This document shows, piece after piece, positions 1 to 11,330 of a stretch of 64,000 nucleotides of DNA (the first letter of the stretch is position 1; each line of letters begins with the position of its first letter). Below the pieces are notes generated by a model, which had not been told where the DNA came from, made no database searches, and saw only the letters and a list, made by a program, of their open reading frames with translations. A program made the translations under genes and the position numbers. Source of the DNA: Progne subis subis (lineage: Eukaryota; Chordata; Aves; Passeriformes; Hirundinidae); contig JAKJHU010000757.1 in NCBI GenBank assembly GCA_022316685.1, positions 1-64,000 on the forward strand. Direction: 5' to 3'.

Positions 1-913
1 CTGGGGTGGGGAGAAATTTATCTCTTAAAGATAAACGAGTAACCACGGCAACAATACAACTCGGGGAGAAGCCAGGAAGAGAGGAGCGACTGGAAAGGAG
101 GGAAGGGTAGATAAGGGACAGGCTGGCTATAGTTCTTACTTAGGGAACAGCTATATCTGCGGGAGGAATGGTGCTGCCGGCTGCTGCATTCAGAGCTTCT
201 GTAGGAGCCCACCAATCTGGTAAGGGTGCTCTGCCCTAGAGACATGGTCGCCCCTGGACAAAGCAGGCTCAGGAGACAGGGACAGTGGGAAAGGGAAGGT
301 GAAAAAAAAGTCAGGATGTCCCTGCAGCTGACATCCCACAGGATAAAACCACTGGGAAAACCTAAGTGGGCTGGTGGTCAAACCAGAGCTGGGGGAACAC
401 TGCTGGAGGTGTGCTCACCGCCACGGAGATGCAACAGCCAGTTGTGACTTTACATCCATCACAATGCAGGGGCACTGGTGTGGACATCAGCCTAGGATGT
501 CCAGGACCCCTGGGGAGCCCTTCTCCTCCTGCCCATCTCCCTCGCCACCGGAACTCGAGCAGGTGAGATGAGAGGCATCCAGGGGTTCAGCCATGGGAGG
601 AGAACACAGGAGCTTGGGGCTGGACACCATGAGGAGGATGCACATCCCTCTTCCCAGCCCGAGAAACTGGACATCCTGGATTTCCCGGGGCTACAGAGGG
701 CACCCAGCAGCACCCTCTGAATGGCATCAACACAGTGGGGGCGTATAACAGCAGTGCTGGGACTGTCCCAGCTTGGCACAGCTCTGAGAAAATGACTCCT
801 CAACAGGACATTCCCCTTCAAGCTCAGAGGCTTGCTGGGTATGTCTTGAGCAACCATGTCCTCACCCCGTGCCTAAGGATGTAAGTCCCCAGCCTAATAC
901 ATCTAAGTGACAG
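1..913. other. Unique non-coding sequence, nothing recognised
   Basis: Mixed-composition sequence with no repeat family I recognise and no convincing coding exon. Open frames here are short, overlap one another on both strands and carry no recognisable motif. The stretch from about 914 to 975 just beyond it has weak resemblance to the antisense CR1 tail region (see the rejected list). Confidence 0.5.
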
Positions 914-975
914 AAAGCATTTCCTGATGTTCGGATGCAATTTTTCTCATCTGATTTCATTCTCTTCCTCACAGT

Positions 976-2410
976 GAAACCACCAGGAGACCCTTAATAC
1001 CCTCCCTCCCTCCTCCCAAGTTCTTGCAAACAGGCAAGGCCCCCATTAACTCCTGCTCCTGCTCTGGGCCTTTCCCCACAGACTTTTCATCACTTTTGCC
1101 CATTTCTGAAGTGCCTTTGCTTTTCTGGCAGCTTTATAGTATCCAGGAAGTCACACAAGCACTGTTCCCAGGAGAGAGGTCTGATCCAGATGGGTTCTGC
1201 CTCCAGATGTCTCCTTGCACAAGACCTGTGTGCGAGCAGCCGCGTGTTCAGCCGGCTCTCTTGCGGAGTGCAAGGGCAGGGTCAAGCCTACCCATGCTCA
1301 TGGCCTTACCTTTGCTGTTAACTTAAATAATAGCAGCAAAAAATCACTTCAGCCTCTCTCCTCCACCTTGGCTTCCCCCCCAGGTCCCCAGAGCCCACTG
1401 CTTCTCCCTCCGGCAACATCTGAGCTCCTCCTGCAACATTAAATCAAGGTGTATTTATCATTAGGTGGAGCCAGCCAAAATCCCTCAGGAGGTGAAGTCG
1501 GGGCACCTGATATCAGGTTGTCTCAACTTATGAGAAGAAGAGTCTGTGCTGTTGAAAAGGATGCAAGCTTCTAAACTGGGGGAAAACAAAAATTACTAAC
1601 ACAGAGAAGAATAAAGTTTTCCTTTAAGAGAGCACAGCATAAGTTTCCTTCTTTAATAGGCTCCTGCAGTTCTAGGAATAAAACAGGAACTGTCCCATCG
1701 AGATCTTAACCACAGGTATAGAAAATGCATGGGGAGCCACAGGCCTGTGCTTTGAAATGACAGACAGCTGTGTGGGATAAATGAAGACACTGGTATAGCA
1801 AACGTGACAAAAACAAGTACAGCACAGTATCTAGAAAGGACAAAAGATGATGAATGCAGATCTGTAATTAAGGGTGTAAAGAGCATACGCCAGCAGTTGA
1901 GGAATTGAAAGGAATGAGATGCAACATAAGGTATCTAAACATCCTCTTCCAGCCAAGTAATTCTAGAAGAAAACCACAGGTCATCTGTCATGACCCCCTT
2001 TGTGCACTCTTGTGTGAAGCAGGGGGATGCATCTGGTTTCTACTGAATGGTGTCCAGTATTTGACTGGAGCATCTTACAGAAAATCATCCCTTTCTTTTA
2101 GATGTGAAGAAATTACCACGTCCCAGAAGTTACCACATCCCTGGGATTTTGACTGAATGTCTGGTCACATTTTCTGCTGCAAATCTGGGCCTTATGTCTT
2201 ACTGGAATTTGTCTGACCCTAATTTCCAGCTGTTGACTCTTTTGTTCCTTTCCCCATGTGATTGAAGAGCCTTTCATACCTTGTATTTTCTTCCTGGGAA
2301 GGTACTTACACATTGCAATCAGTTAAATCTCAGTCTTCTTTTGGATGAGCTAAACAGAACAAGAATTTTCAGTCTCTCATTGCAAGGCTGATTCTCTTCC
2401 AGCTCCACAG
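976..2410. other. Unique non-coding sequence, nothing recognised
   Basis: No gene, RNA or clear repeat found. Stop codons are frequent in all frames from about 1450 onward. The sequence becomes AT-richer toward 2400, just before the T/G low-complexity block. Confidence 0.5.
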
Positions 2411-2645
2411 GTTTGGGTGGTTTTTTTTTGGGTTTTTTTTTGGTTTTTTTTTTTGTTTGTTTGTTTGTTTGTTTGTTTTTTTGTTTTGTTTTTTTTGTTT
2501 TTGTTTTTGTTTTGTTTTGTGGTGGTTTTTTGGGGTTTTTTTTTTGTTTGTTTGTTTGTTTGGTTGGTTGGTTGGTTGGTTGGTTGGTTTGTGGTTTTTT
2601 TGGTTTTTTTTTTTGGGGGGGGTGGGGGTGTGGGGGGAGGGTGGG
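2411..2645. repeat. T/G-rich low-complexity block with G-rich end
   Basis: The + strand consists almost only of T and G: long T runs, several TTTG repeats (about 2455-2478 and 2545-2562), then GGTT repeats (about 2560-2590). It finishes in a G-rich run at 2615-2645 made of G tracts of 8, 5, 6, 3 and 3 separated by one to three bases. This last part fits the pattern of an intramolecular G-quadruplex. The block opens long frames on both strands that read as low-complexity F/G/V/C or K/T/P/N proteins. These are artefacts of the repeat and not genes. Confidence 0.9.
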
Positions 2646-3382
2646 CTCTTTCCTGTGTTGTCTCCCACTTGCTCAACTTTGATCATCTCATTTTCCTGCC
2701 ATCATCTTCCTCCCCACGAGTTTTGCTCATAATTCCATTGAAACGTGGAAAATTAGTCTTTCTGAAGAATTGAATGTGTGTGTGTTTCCCTAGCCAGGAC
2801 CGTGCTCCAAAAGATGACATAAATGAAATAAAATTACAATTTCTGGTATTAAGCAATCACCAATTTCCAAAAGCAGGGATCACACTGATCACTTCATGCT
2901 CACTATTTATCCTGACACATCTCTTACTGACCCAGAATTTCTTTGGACAGGGGCAATATCTCTGGTGTCGGGATAAACAACATCTCTGATTTTAAGCACT
3001 TGCCCGAAAGTTCCTTGGAGAGGCACAGCGTCTCAAAGGGAGCATCTAGTTAAGGAAACATAGCTGCCAATTTGTATGGCCCTTTGTCTGTAGTGCCCTT
3101 CCCTGGGCAAAAATGAGGATCTTGGGCAGTTAGAGAATGGGATTTGACCCAAACTTTCTTTCCCTCAGTTATCTCACCGTTTTCATCTCTTGCTTCCAGC
3201 CTGGACTCCTTTTCTAGATTCCTTCCACTCCGATGGCTGCTTTCACGTCTCAGGTGCCCGATGTACCCCTTGATCTTGATAACAATATGCAGGAAGCTAT
3301 GCAGGGTCAGCCTTTGCTCTGCAAATTCCTTCTCTTGGCTCTGTCTAGGGAATTGTGCTGTTCAGTATCATCCCAGGATGTT
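2646..3382. other. Unique non-coding sequence
   Basis: No gene recognised. A short TG run lies near 2774-2786. From about 3170 onward the sequence may be an eroded extension of the CR1 fragment that follows, but the resemblance is too weak to claim. Confidence 0.45.
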
Positions 3383-3675
3383 ATTAATGTGTTGTTTACT
3401 TCTCCATCCCTGTCATTAATAAAGATGTTAAACTAGACCAGCTCTAACATCGATCCCCATGGCACCTTCTGGACACCTTCCTCCCCATGCAGACCCCTGT
3501 AGTTTATCATGGCTCTGTGTTTACACACCTCTTAGGCAATTTTCCATCAGGTGTCTCAGCTTGTATCCACTCCAATTCGAATTCATTTGCCAGGTACGGT
3601 TTTGCAAGGCATTCTATCAAATACTTTATTAAAGGCATCCTCTAGATACTTGCATTTTTCTTCCCTTAATACAAA
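3383..3675 (-). mobile_element. Ancient CR1 LINE fragment, internal reverse-transcriptase region, antisense
   Basis: On the + strand this reads like the complement of the CR1 ORF2 reverse-transcriptase region. Diagnostic stretches are the 'attaataaagatgttaaac' segment near 3415, followed by a 'ccccatggcacc' segment, a 'caattttccatcaggtgtc' segment, and the 'tcaaatactttattaaaggc' stretch near 3617. The order matches antisense CR1 elements of birds and other sauropsids. The copy is strongly diverged, with many stops and indels, and it lacks the CR1 3' end. The boundaries are approximate. It overlaps the same part of CR1 as the copy at 23600-23960. It is a dead fossil with no coding capacity. 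Confidence 0.7.
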
Positions 3676-5634
3676 TGGCTTCATCAGAAGAGATAACACA
3701 CAGGCTGGTATACACTTTTAGAAGAAGATAGGGCCACGTTTCATATACAGGCAGTGGTTGTCAGCATGAGTGTTTAAATGTAGGGGTGTCCGGGAACACA
3801 AATTGAAATTGCCCATGCCTTTTGGAACCAGATGATTGATTCTGGTCACTTTTCCTTGGTGTGAATGTGTTTGTTTTGTTTTGCCCAAAACACAAATGTT
3901 AATTTTTAAGAAGTTGCCAAATAACAGGTCTGTGAGAGGTTTCCAAAATGCTCCATGACACTTAGTCAAATGTGTTTTCTGGAATACCCCAATCTCGAAA
4001 AAATAATCTACACTGGGCGACCAGCACTCCTGGCAAATTTGGACTAAATCTAGCAAAGAAGGGCATGGGAGGGAATACCTGACCAGGGCAGTGTTACAAA
4101 CTGAATATTTTCAACGTAAATTCCAATTGTTTGGTTTCCAGGTTGGAGTATTTTTGTGGGCAGCGAGAGGAAACCATGGAGTTGCCGTGTGGATGGGCTT
4201 GAAACACCACTGTGTCTCCACGCCCTTTGTCTGGAAGCTCCTGGGGACAGTCCTGGTTTCAAGGGCTAGCTCCTGGCTCACTCTAATGCTGTCAGTGCTG
4301 CTGAGGGTCACAGTCAGCTCTTGCAGTCTGCTGGCCCGGGAGAGAGTCTCCAGACTGTGTGATTTTCCCCCAGCCCAGCAGAGAGCTGCCTTTTAAAGGG
4401 CTATGGATTGCAGGGGGAGCAGTGCCAGGACAAACCTTGCAGGCTCTGCAGTCGATAAGCATCACAGCAGGTCAGAGAGGGATCACATTCCCAGTGCCCT
4501 ACTTCATCTTTTCCCTCTCCTTCCAGCCAGGCTCTCCATTACAAAATGTACAAGTCAGGCAGAACAGCCCATCTCCCCTCATTTGTGTGCGTGCTTATGT
4601 GTTTGTGTGTGCAATCATTTTTCTCCTCTGTCAGAAGACAAAGCTGGCTTGTGAAAAAGACATTAATCTGAGTCCATGCCTCGTGCTCCTTTTCTGCTGT
4701 GCAGGACTCCAGAGGAAGTGCTGAACGAGACATTCTGCTGTGCTAATGCCTCCTAATCTTCCCCTCTACCCTGATAGTCTCCAGCAAACCCTCCCTGAGC
4801 TCTGGGGCTATACGTCTTCACGGCTGCTCACCAGGGGCATCATTAGGAAAGGGCTCTTAAATGGCTTGACATTCATGGCTTCCCAGAGGAATGGAGCTGC
4901 TGACAGATCTCTCCATTTGGAATATGAAATCTATTTGTTCAGATGCATAATGACCGATTTGTCTTCTCAGAGGAGCTGCTGGTGAGTCCTGGGACTCAGT
5001 TATAGTGCTGCAGGCCAGCAGCTGCATGCTGAGACCACAGCAGAGCCAGCCCTCAGTGATACTGATTAGAGGAGGGGGAAAAGGCGGCCCTGAGGAGGCA
5101 GAGGTTGTAGGGGAACTACAGTCCAGGGATGGAGAAGGTCTGGATAATAAGAGCCCTGCAGGGATCCAAGCCAGACAGTGTGCTGGAGCTCACTGTAACT
5201 GGAGGGGAAAAATGGGCAGCAGAGCTGTCCTGGAGGAGCTGCTGGGTCATGGTACTGTCTCCTGTAAGGAGCCTTGACCGTGGCCTCATTTCCCTGTTTG
5301 CAAGCAGCACCTGGGCACTCAACCTACACTGCACCAATCCTGACACCAGGTGGGAACGGATGCTGCTGGTTCTTCTGTAGTTGATCAGAGCACTGTGGAG
5401 AGCAAAGTGGAACGGCAAAGCAGCATCACAGCGCACTATCGGGGCACAGTGCTTCCGTATCTCAGGCTTCACCAGGAAAAGTCACACCTTCCCTTCCTGA
5501 TTCATCCCACCAAAGCCTTGAGCAGCTTCAGGGCAATGAAGGAAACTCTGGGGCAAGGAAAGAGCAGAAATTCCTGATGGGAAAGCAGAGGAGAAACATC
5601 AGAACCCAGAAGGGATTGAGGAGGCCAGAGAAGG
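3676..5634. other. Unique non-coding sequence
   Basis: No gene or repeat recognised. Open frames of up to 121 codons occur on both strands, but they show no domain, no coherent codon pattern and no supporting splice signals. Confidence 0.45.
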
Positions 5635-5730
5635 TCACAGAATCACAAAATCAGAGAATGCTGGTGCTGGAAGGGACCTCTGGAAATCGTCTAATCCAAC
5701 CTCCCTTCTAGAGCAGATCATTGCACTTGG
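5635..5730 (-). mobile_element. CR1 LINE 3' tail, antisense fragment
   Basis: The segment starts with 'tcacagaatcacaaaatcag', a degenerate form of the CR1 terminal octamer repeat read in antisense. It continues with the familiar 'ggaagggacctctgg' and 'tctaatccaacc' stretches typical of the CR1 3' untranslated region. It is about 100 bp long and severely 5'-truncated, which is the usual fate of CR1 insertions in birds. No target-site duplication is visible, as is normal for CR1. It has no coding content. Confidence 0.9.
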
Positions 5731-8700
5731 GGTGATGTAGTAGAGAGTAAAAGGAGGACACAAAAAGGGGAGATGTTAGAAAAACTTCACCTGAAACAGG
5801 GGAGAATCAGATCCCTGGAGAAGTAACCTGGGTATGACTCGTTCTGCAAATGACCTGCATGGATCCAGCATCCTAACTGCCTTGTAGTAGGAGCTGCTGG
5901 CAGGTTGTAACTTCTGTTTCCTGAGGGATAAGGGCAGAAGGTGCCCAGAGCACTGAAAGGTTCATTCCTGCCTGCACAAAGGGTACAGCTGCGTCTGAGC
6001 ACCTCCTTCCCTGACACCCTCCTACTGCAGCTGAATCAAGGCACTGACCTCTACCACTGAGATTTTCGCTCCAAGGGGAATCCCAGCATTTCAGTGTCTG
6101 CTTGTTTTTCCCAAAAGGGATGGAACAGTTGCTATTTCGAAATTTTCCACAGAACAATAATTAAGCAAACAAACAAACAAAATCAGGAACAACAGAAAAT
6201 CTGGACAGCAGCAAAATGTTTCGATGGTGTGAGAAGGTCTGGCAGAGTTGGACTTACATGGTGTAGGAATATGCAGACTGAGGGGATATGGAAAGCTGAT
6301 GAAACATTATTCTCAGGTCTGAGCTCCCCTCTAACCCCTTGACTTGGCATCAGAAAATCAGAAGAGAAAAAGGCATCTGAGGACAATGCAGTACCTGCTA
6401 TTTCAATGCCAAAATATCTGTACTAGGTCTGCCTCCCAATTTCCAGCATGGATGAATTCGTTTTCAAAGCAGGAAGCAGCTGAAAATGCCTGGGCTTGTC
6501 CTGTGCCAATGGGAGGGCTTCCCAGGCACACACAGCCCTGACTGCTGCAAATGCTCCCAAGCCAACTGCCTGCTAAATCAGAAGCAGGATAATTGAATCA
6601 GAAGAACAGGAGGGAAAAGCCACAGCTCTGCTCTTCTGTGCCCCATCAATGGACCAGTTGGGTATCTGGACTTCAGGGCTCTTCCAGGGAGCCCTTGGCA
6701 GCGCTGCTCATGGGACTGTTTGCCTCTAATTATAAACAACACCAAGGAGATGCCCGGTGTGCTCAGGGCCACCTTTCATGCTGGGACTTCTCTGTTTGCA
6801 TTGGGTTATCAGTGTACCATGAATTTCTGGGTGTGTGAATCAGGACAGGTGCCAGCTGGGGAGCAGAGAAGCAGAGCCAGCTGAGAGCTGCAGAGAATGC
6901 CGAGCTCCTGGAGGTTTCCAGAAGATAAGCCCAGGTCTAGTAGTTGGATGAAGGGTCACTAAGGTGGTGTTCCTATAATTTCCTGAGGCACCACTGGGTG
7001 TGCAGCCAGGCTGGATATGGAGCTGGAGGAGATGAACATACTCTGTGGTTGGGGTAGGGGTTGTGTGGTTTAAAATCGAAGCAGCCTGAAATGTATCATC
7101 TCCATCACTATGCCCTGTGGACCCACAGGCCAGTCTACCACCTGGAAGTCTGTTTTCCTCCTTATCCTGCTGTCAGCTCAAGAGGAGAATGCTGGTGTTA
7201 CTTCACAGGCAGGCCCTGTGCTGCTGCGTAGCTGTGGAAACAGCCCTGGAGCAGGCAAAAAGAGGCTGTGTGGCAAGGGCAGCTCCATCAGGGAGCAGGA
7301 ATTACAGGGATCAGGAAGCACAACTCAGCTGAGGCATCAAAAATGCCCGTATTGGCTGCACAAAGCTGCACAAAGGGAGGGCTGTCAGGATGTAGAGATG
7401 CAGGCAGCACACAGACTGAATGCTTGCTTTTGGCCACAGAGAATGGAGCAGGAGCTCTGCTCCAGCCAGACCCAAACTCCGACTCAGAGCCACACCCATT
7501 CCAAGATGAGCCGTGGTGACTGCTGTTCAGCCTGCGTGGGCAGAGGTGCGCGTGGGCTGCCCTGGTGATGTGTTCGTGCAGGGCTGGGAGCATGTGTGCC
7601 AACATTCGCCCAGGCCTGGCTGATCTACGGGAAGCTGGCACCTTGCAATCAGACTCCCACAAGTCTGAGCCCCCAGACAGAGTTTGGGGTGGCATTCATG
7701 AGGAAGAAGAGTGGCTTTCTCAAACTGTATGGAGAACTATTATTCCCAATACAGCAGCAGAAACATCAACGTCCCTGGGACAGAAGCACTTCCTATGTGT
7801 GTGGATGGATGAGGATGCAGCCTTGTGGTGCATCTTGGAGCTGTTGGAGCGGCTCTGTGACTGACAAAGTTCTCAGGCACTGTTCTCCAGGGACTGCTGG
7901 CTCAGCCCCTGTGTATGTAAAACCATGGTTGTCCCAACAGTTCCTGTGTGTGTAAAAGTTCTGCTGGAGAGAGGCTGCCTCCTTCACTGGCAACTCGGCA
8001 AAAGAAGAGTGACCCAGCACCCAAAACAACCCAGGGATCAAAAGCCTGCCCTAGCAGGCTTGTCCCTGTTGCATGAGGGTGAGAAAACAAACAGCATGTC
8101 AGACAGATGTTAGCTAATGAACTGGAAGGTGCCCAGGGTGCAGCATCCACCAGAAGATCTGTGCAAGTGTGTTAAACCCTGGCTGTAGGCATTTAGTGGG
8201 CGTTTAGTGGGCTGTGAAATGCAACTTTGAGGCATTTCAAAACCAAGTGAATTTATTTCATCCTAATTGTCCCTTACAGGGTGCTAAGACATCACAACCT
8301 TATCTGGTTGGTGTCATAGTTTATTCTGGGGCAGTTTACTTGTGGAGGGAGGGTTGGAAGTTGTGCTGGTTTGGGTTTTTACCCCTCTCTCCCTGCAGCT
8401 CTGCTCCCCAGCACTGTGTGACACCACTGTATCTTTTTGGCAGGCTGTTACCTAGATCCTGGTGCCAGAGGTGAGCACAGCTGCCCATGGAGCTGTCTTC
8501 CTAAAGGCATTCCTGAAGGGGGTGGCCTGGCTTCCCTGCAAGGGAGGTCTACTGCCTTTTTACTTCTGTCCTGACCTGTTGGATGGTTTCAGACCTGGCT
8601 GGCATTCCCACGACAAGCTGTATTGCCTCTCTCAAAGTGAAGTGTTTTCAGATATACAGTGCGGGGATTTTGTACTCAGAGCTTGGAAAATTTGCACTGG

Positions 8701-11228
8701 GCCCCTCATGTAACTACAGGAGGAGAAATGAGAATAAACAGATACCTGTGGTCATTCTGAGTCCTGATACCTGGCTCAGGCAGCCTGGGCTCTGCCCTGT
8801 GACTGGCTCTGCTCAGGCATGTCCCCGCTGGAGGCGTGTCAGCCCTGAGCAAACACAGAGTACTGAGAACCCCCAGCTACTACAAAGACCTTCCATGTCA
8901 CTGCCATCAGAGGACAAGGACAGGTCCCACCAGCCTGGTTTTGCTGTTCACTCTCAACTCTTCTCGGGTGGGATGTTCTCCTCATCCACACCAAGGAGCA
9001 GCTACAAAGGGTTATGAAATACCAGGAGCAGAACAAAGCCAAAAGCCTGATGTCATCTTCCATCTCCCTATGTTCTGGGGGTCTGCATTGCACCCAACTC
9101 TGCTTCACAGGGAAGGTTCCCAGCTGGGGGGCAGGCTAGCTGTGGGGGCTGAAGGGGGTTGCTCAGTGGATGTGAGGACATCCTCGTCATGCTCCAGTCT
9201 CTCCACAAAATAATGGGGCAGTGGTACACCTCAGTGATCCCACTGATCCTCAGCTATAAAATCATCACAGCCCTATTTTGTCCTCTCTGCTCCGTGGAAA
9301 GCACCTACCACTGTGGTACAGAAACCTCACCATCACTGCAGGCCTGCATTGATGCATTCACTTTGTCTCTCTCCCCATTGTCCTCCATCATGGCATTTCC
9401 AGGTAATTAGAAGCATCGCATCCCAGGACCACCTTGCAATGTTCAGCCCTGCTCCTGCAGAGGCACCGTGTGTTTGCAGACCTGGCTCCACATTGTGCAT
9501 TACACCCAGCAGCATTTATTGCTCAAGGAGCAGAGCCAAGCTGCAAAATAAATGTCTGGCTCCTTTACTGCTGATTTCTAGTAATGGAAGAGCATAAACT
9601 TTATACAAGCTCCCAGGTGATAGCTGCAGAGTGGAGGAACATATTTGTTATATTTTTAATTTCCCCTCTTTGATGTGGCACGTTGTTTCCCCTTTAACTG
9701 TGGTACAAGGGACATCTGTATGGAGGATGTCTCTTTTCTCACTTTGCTGCCCTTTGGCAGCTTCTGTTGCCTTTCTCCACCTGAGCTCCCTGTGCAGAGT
9801 GATTTATCACTGGGCAGACAGTCACAGGACCACAGGGAATATCCTGATGGAGGACCTGTGTGACAGAAGTGCATTGGCATCTGAAGCCTGCACTGTGTCC
9901 AGCTCTGTTCCCTTGCAGACATAGGAGAGCCTGATTAAAACACTCGTTTTGCAGATAGTAAAAACATATGGTTCACATTTGTGCTACAGGACAGAGACAA
10001 AGCCCGTCTCTTGTCTCTGCAGTCACCGTAGACGACTGGGCTCGTGGCTCTAGTTTGCAGCCTGGCAGTGCTAGCAGCCAGGAGGAGGGAACAGCGTGGT
10101 GCTATCTGCAATAGGGTTACCCCTGCAGCTGCTTTTGCTCCCCAAACCTGAGCTTTGTGTGCATGCCCTGCAACAGGCTGCACAACCCATGCTCCCACAC
10201 ACCAGAAATGGTGTCTAAGGGTTCTGTATCATTTTCCCGGTCACTTCTCTCCAGCTCGTCCTTCCAAAGAGGTGTGCCAAGCTGCTGTGTCTATCAGCAC
10301 TTCTGCCTCTCTTGGGTCTTCCCGGCCACACAGGGGTCGTTTGTCTTTGCTCATTTCGTTGCTCAGCACAGTGATGTGAAGGGACATCACAACTAACCTT
10401 CCTCAACCTGGCACTTCTCAAATGCCCCAGCTGCTGTGGGGCTGTTGATGGATTAATGCAATTCCTGGACCTGCAAGGGTCCTGCCAGCTGAATCACTTT
10501 TATTTTAAGGCACCACTCCAGTGACCCCATGGAGCAGGAATGCTTGAGTGCCCACAGTCACTGGGACCCAGTAGGAGCCTCCAGCGTGAAGTCTGTGTGC
10601 AGTCCAAGTGCTTTTATCTCCATGAAGAGTGGCCTGCGGGGGGACAGTTCAGAGGAAGGGACTGCTCTTTACCTTGGGAATGAAGCACCAGAGGACAACT
10701 TGTCCTTCTGCTTGCCCTGCAGGCACCGGGAGATCACTCAGCCCAAGCCAGAGTCCTTGTGGTGGTTTTGTGTGGTTTTTGGTATTTCCCTCACAGTACT
10801 CTTGGATAGCTCTCACCGGCTTTTGTTCTCTAGGATCCTCATGCTGCTGTGGTTCCTTTTGTTCGCTGAGTTCTTGTTCTCCTCCTCCCTCTGTGGACTT
10901 ACCATGCCAAATGGATTTTGATTGCCTTTAGCCAGAGATCAAGCACTGTTCTCTCTCATTAGAAGCAGTATTTGTTGGACCAGGACTTGAATGACCCCAG
11001 TGCAGAGAGCTACAGAACAATCCCTTTTACTGCTATGCAGAAGACAAATATTTGCTGGTACAAAACATTTTGGAGGCTAATATAGGGATGATTTCTGTAC
11101 ATCTCAAATGTGCAACAAAGCTGACATACCTTTCCACCAAGTCACACATACCCTGACACCCACTCTATCAGTAAAGTTGGAAAACAATGGTCTTATTTTA
11201 CAGGGAAAATAAATTTGTTAAAAGTGTG
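5731..11228. other. Long unique non-coding stretch
   Basis: About 5.5 kb with no gene or interspersed repeat that I recognise. Small local duplications are present, for example 'gctgcacaaag' twice near 7357-7378 and 'tttagtgggc' twice near 8190-8210. The open frames of up to 152 codons (7110-7568) lack recognisable domains and alternate between strands as expected by chance in GC-moderate DNA. A short exon of a large gene could be missed here. Confidence 0.45.
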
Positions 11229-11249
11229 CTTTTTCTTTTTTTCTTTCTT

Positions 11250-11317
<68 letters not shown>

Positions 11318-11330
11318 CTTCCCTTCTCTT
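11229..11330. repeat. Homopyrimidine tract of 102 nt including T66
   Basis: Every base on the + strand from 11229 to 11330 is C or T. The core is an uninterrupted run of 66 T (11252-11317), flanked by CTTT repeats on the left and a C/T-mixed stretch on the right. I see no retrotransposed sequence next to it that would explain it as an antisense poly(A) tail. Length is probably polymorphic, and the exact count may carry assembly error. Confidence 0.95.

Noticed and set aside
914..1130. Possible antisense CR1 tail ('catttcctgatgttcgg' and nearby pyrimidine-rich stretches)
   Set aside because: Only short, scattered resemblance to CR1. No terminal repeat and no continuous order of landmarks.
2369..2773. 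Overlapping frames of about 90-118 codons in the T/G-rich block
   Set aside because: Low-complexity artefacts of TTTG and GGTT repeats. A membrane protein was considered because of the F/V/L content, but the composition follows the DNA repeat.
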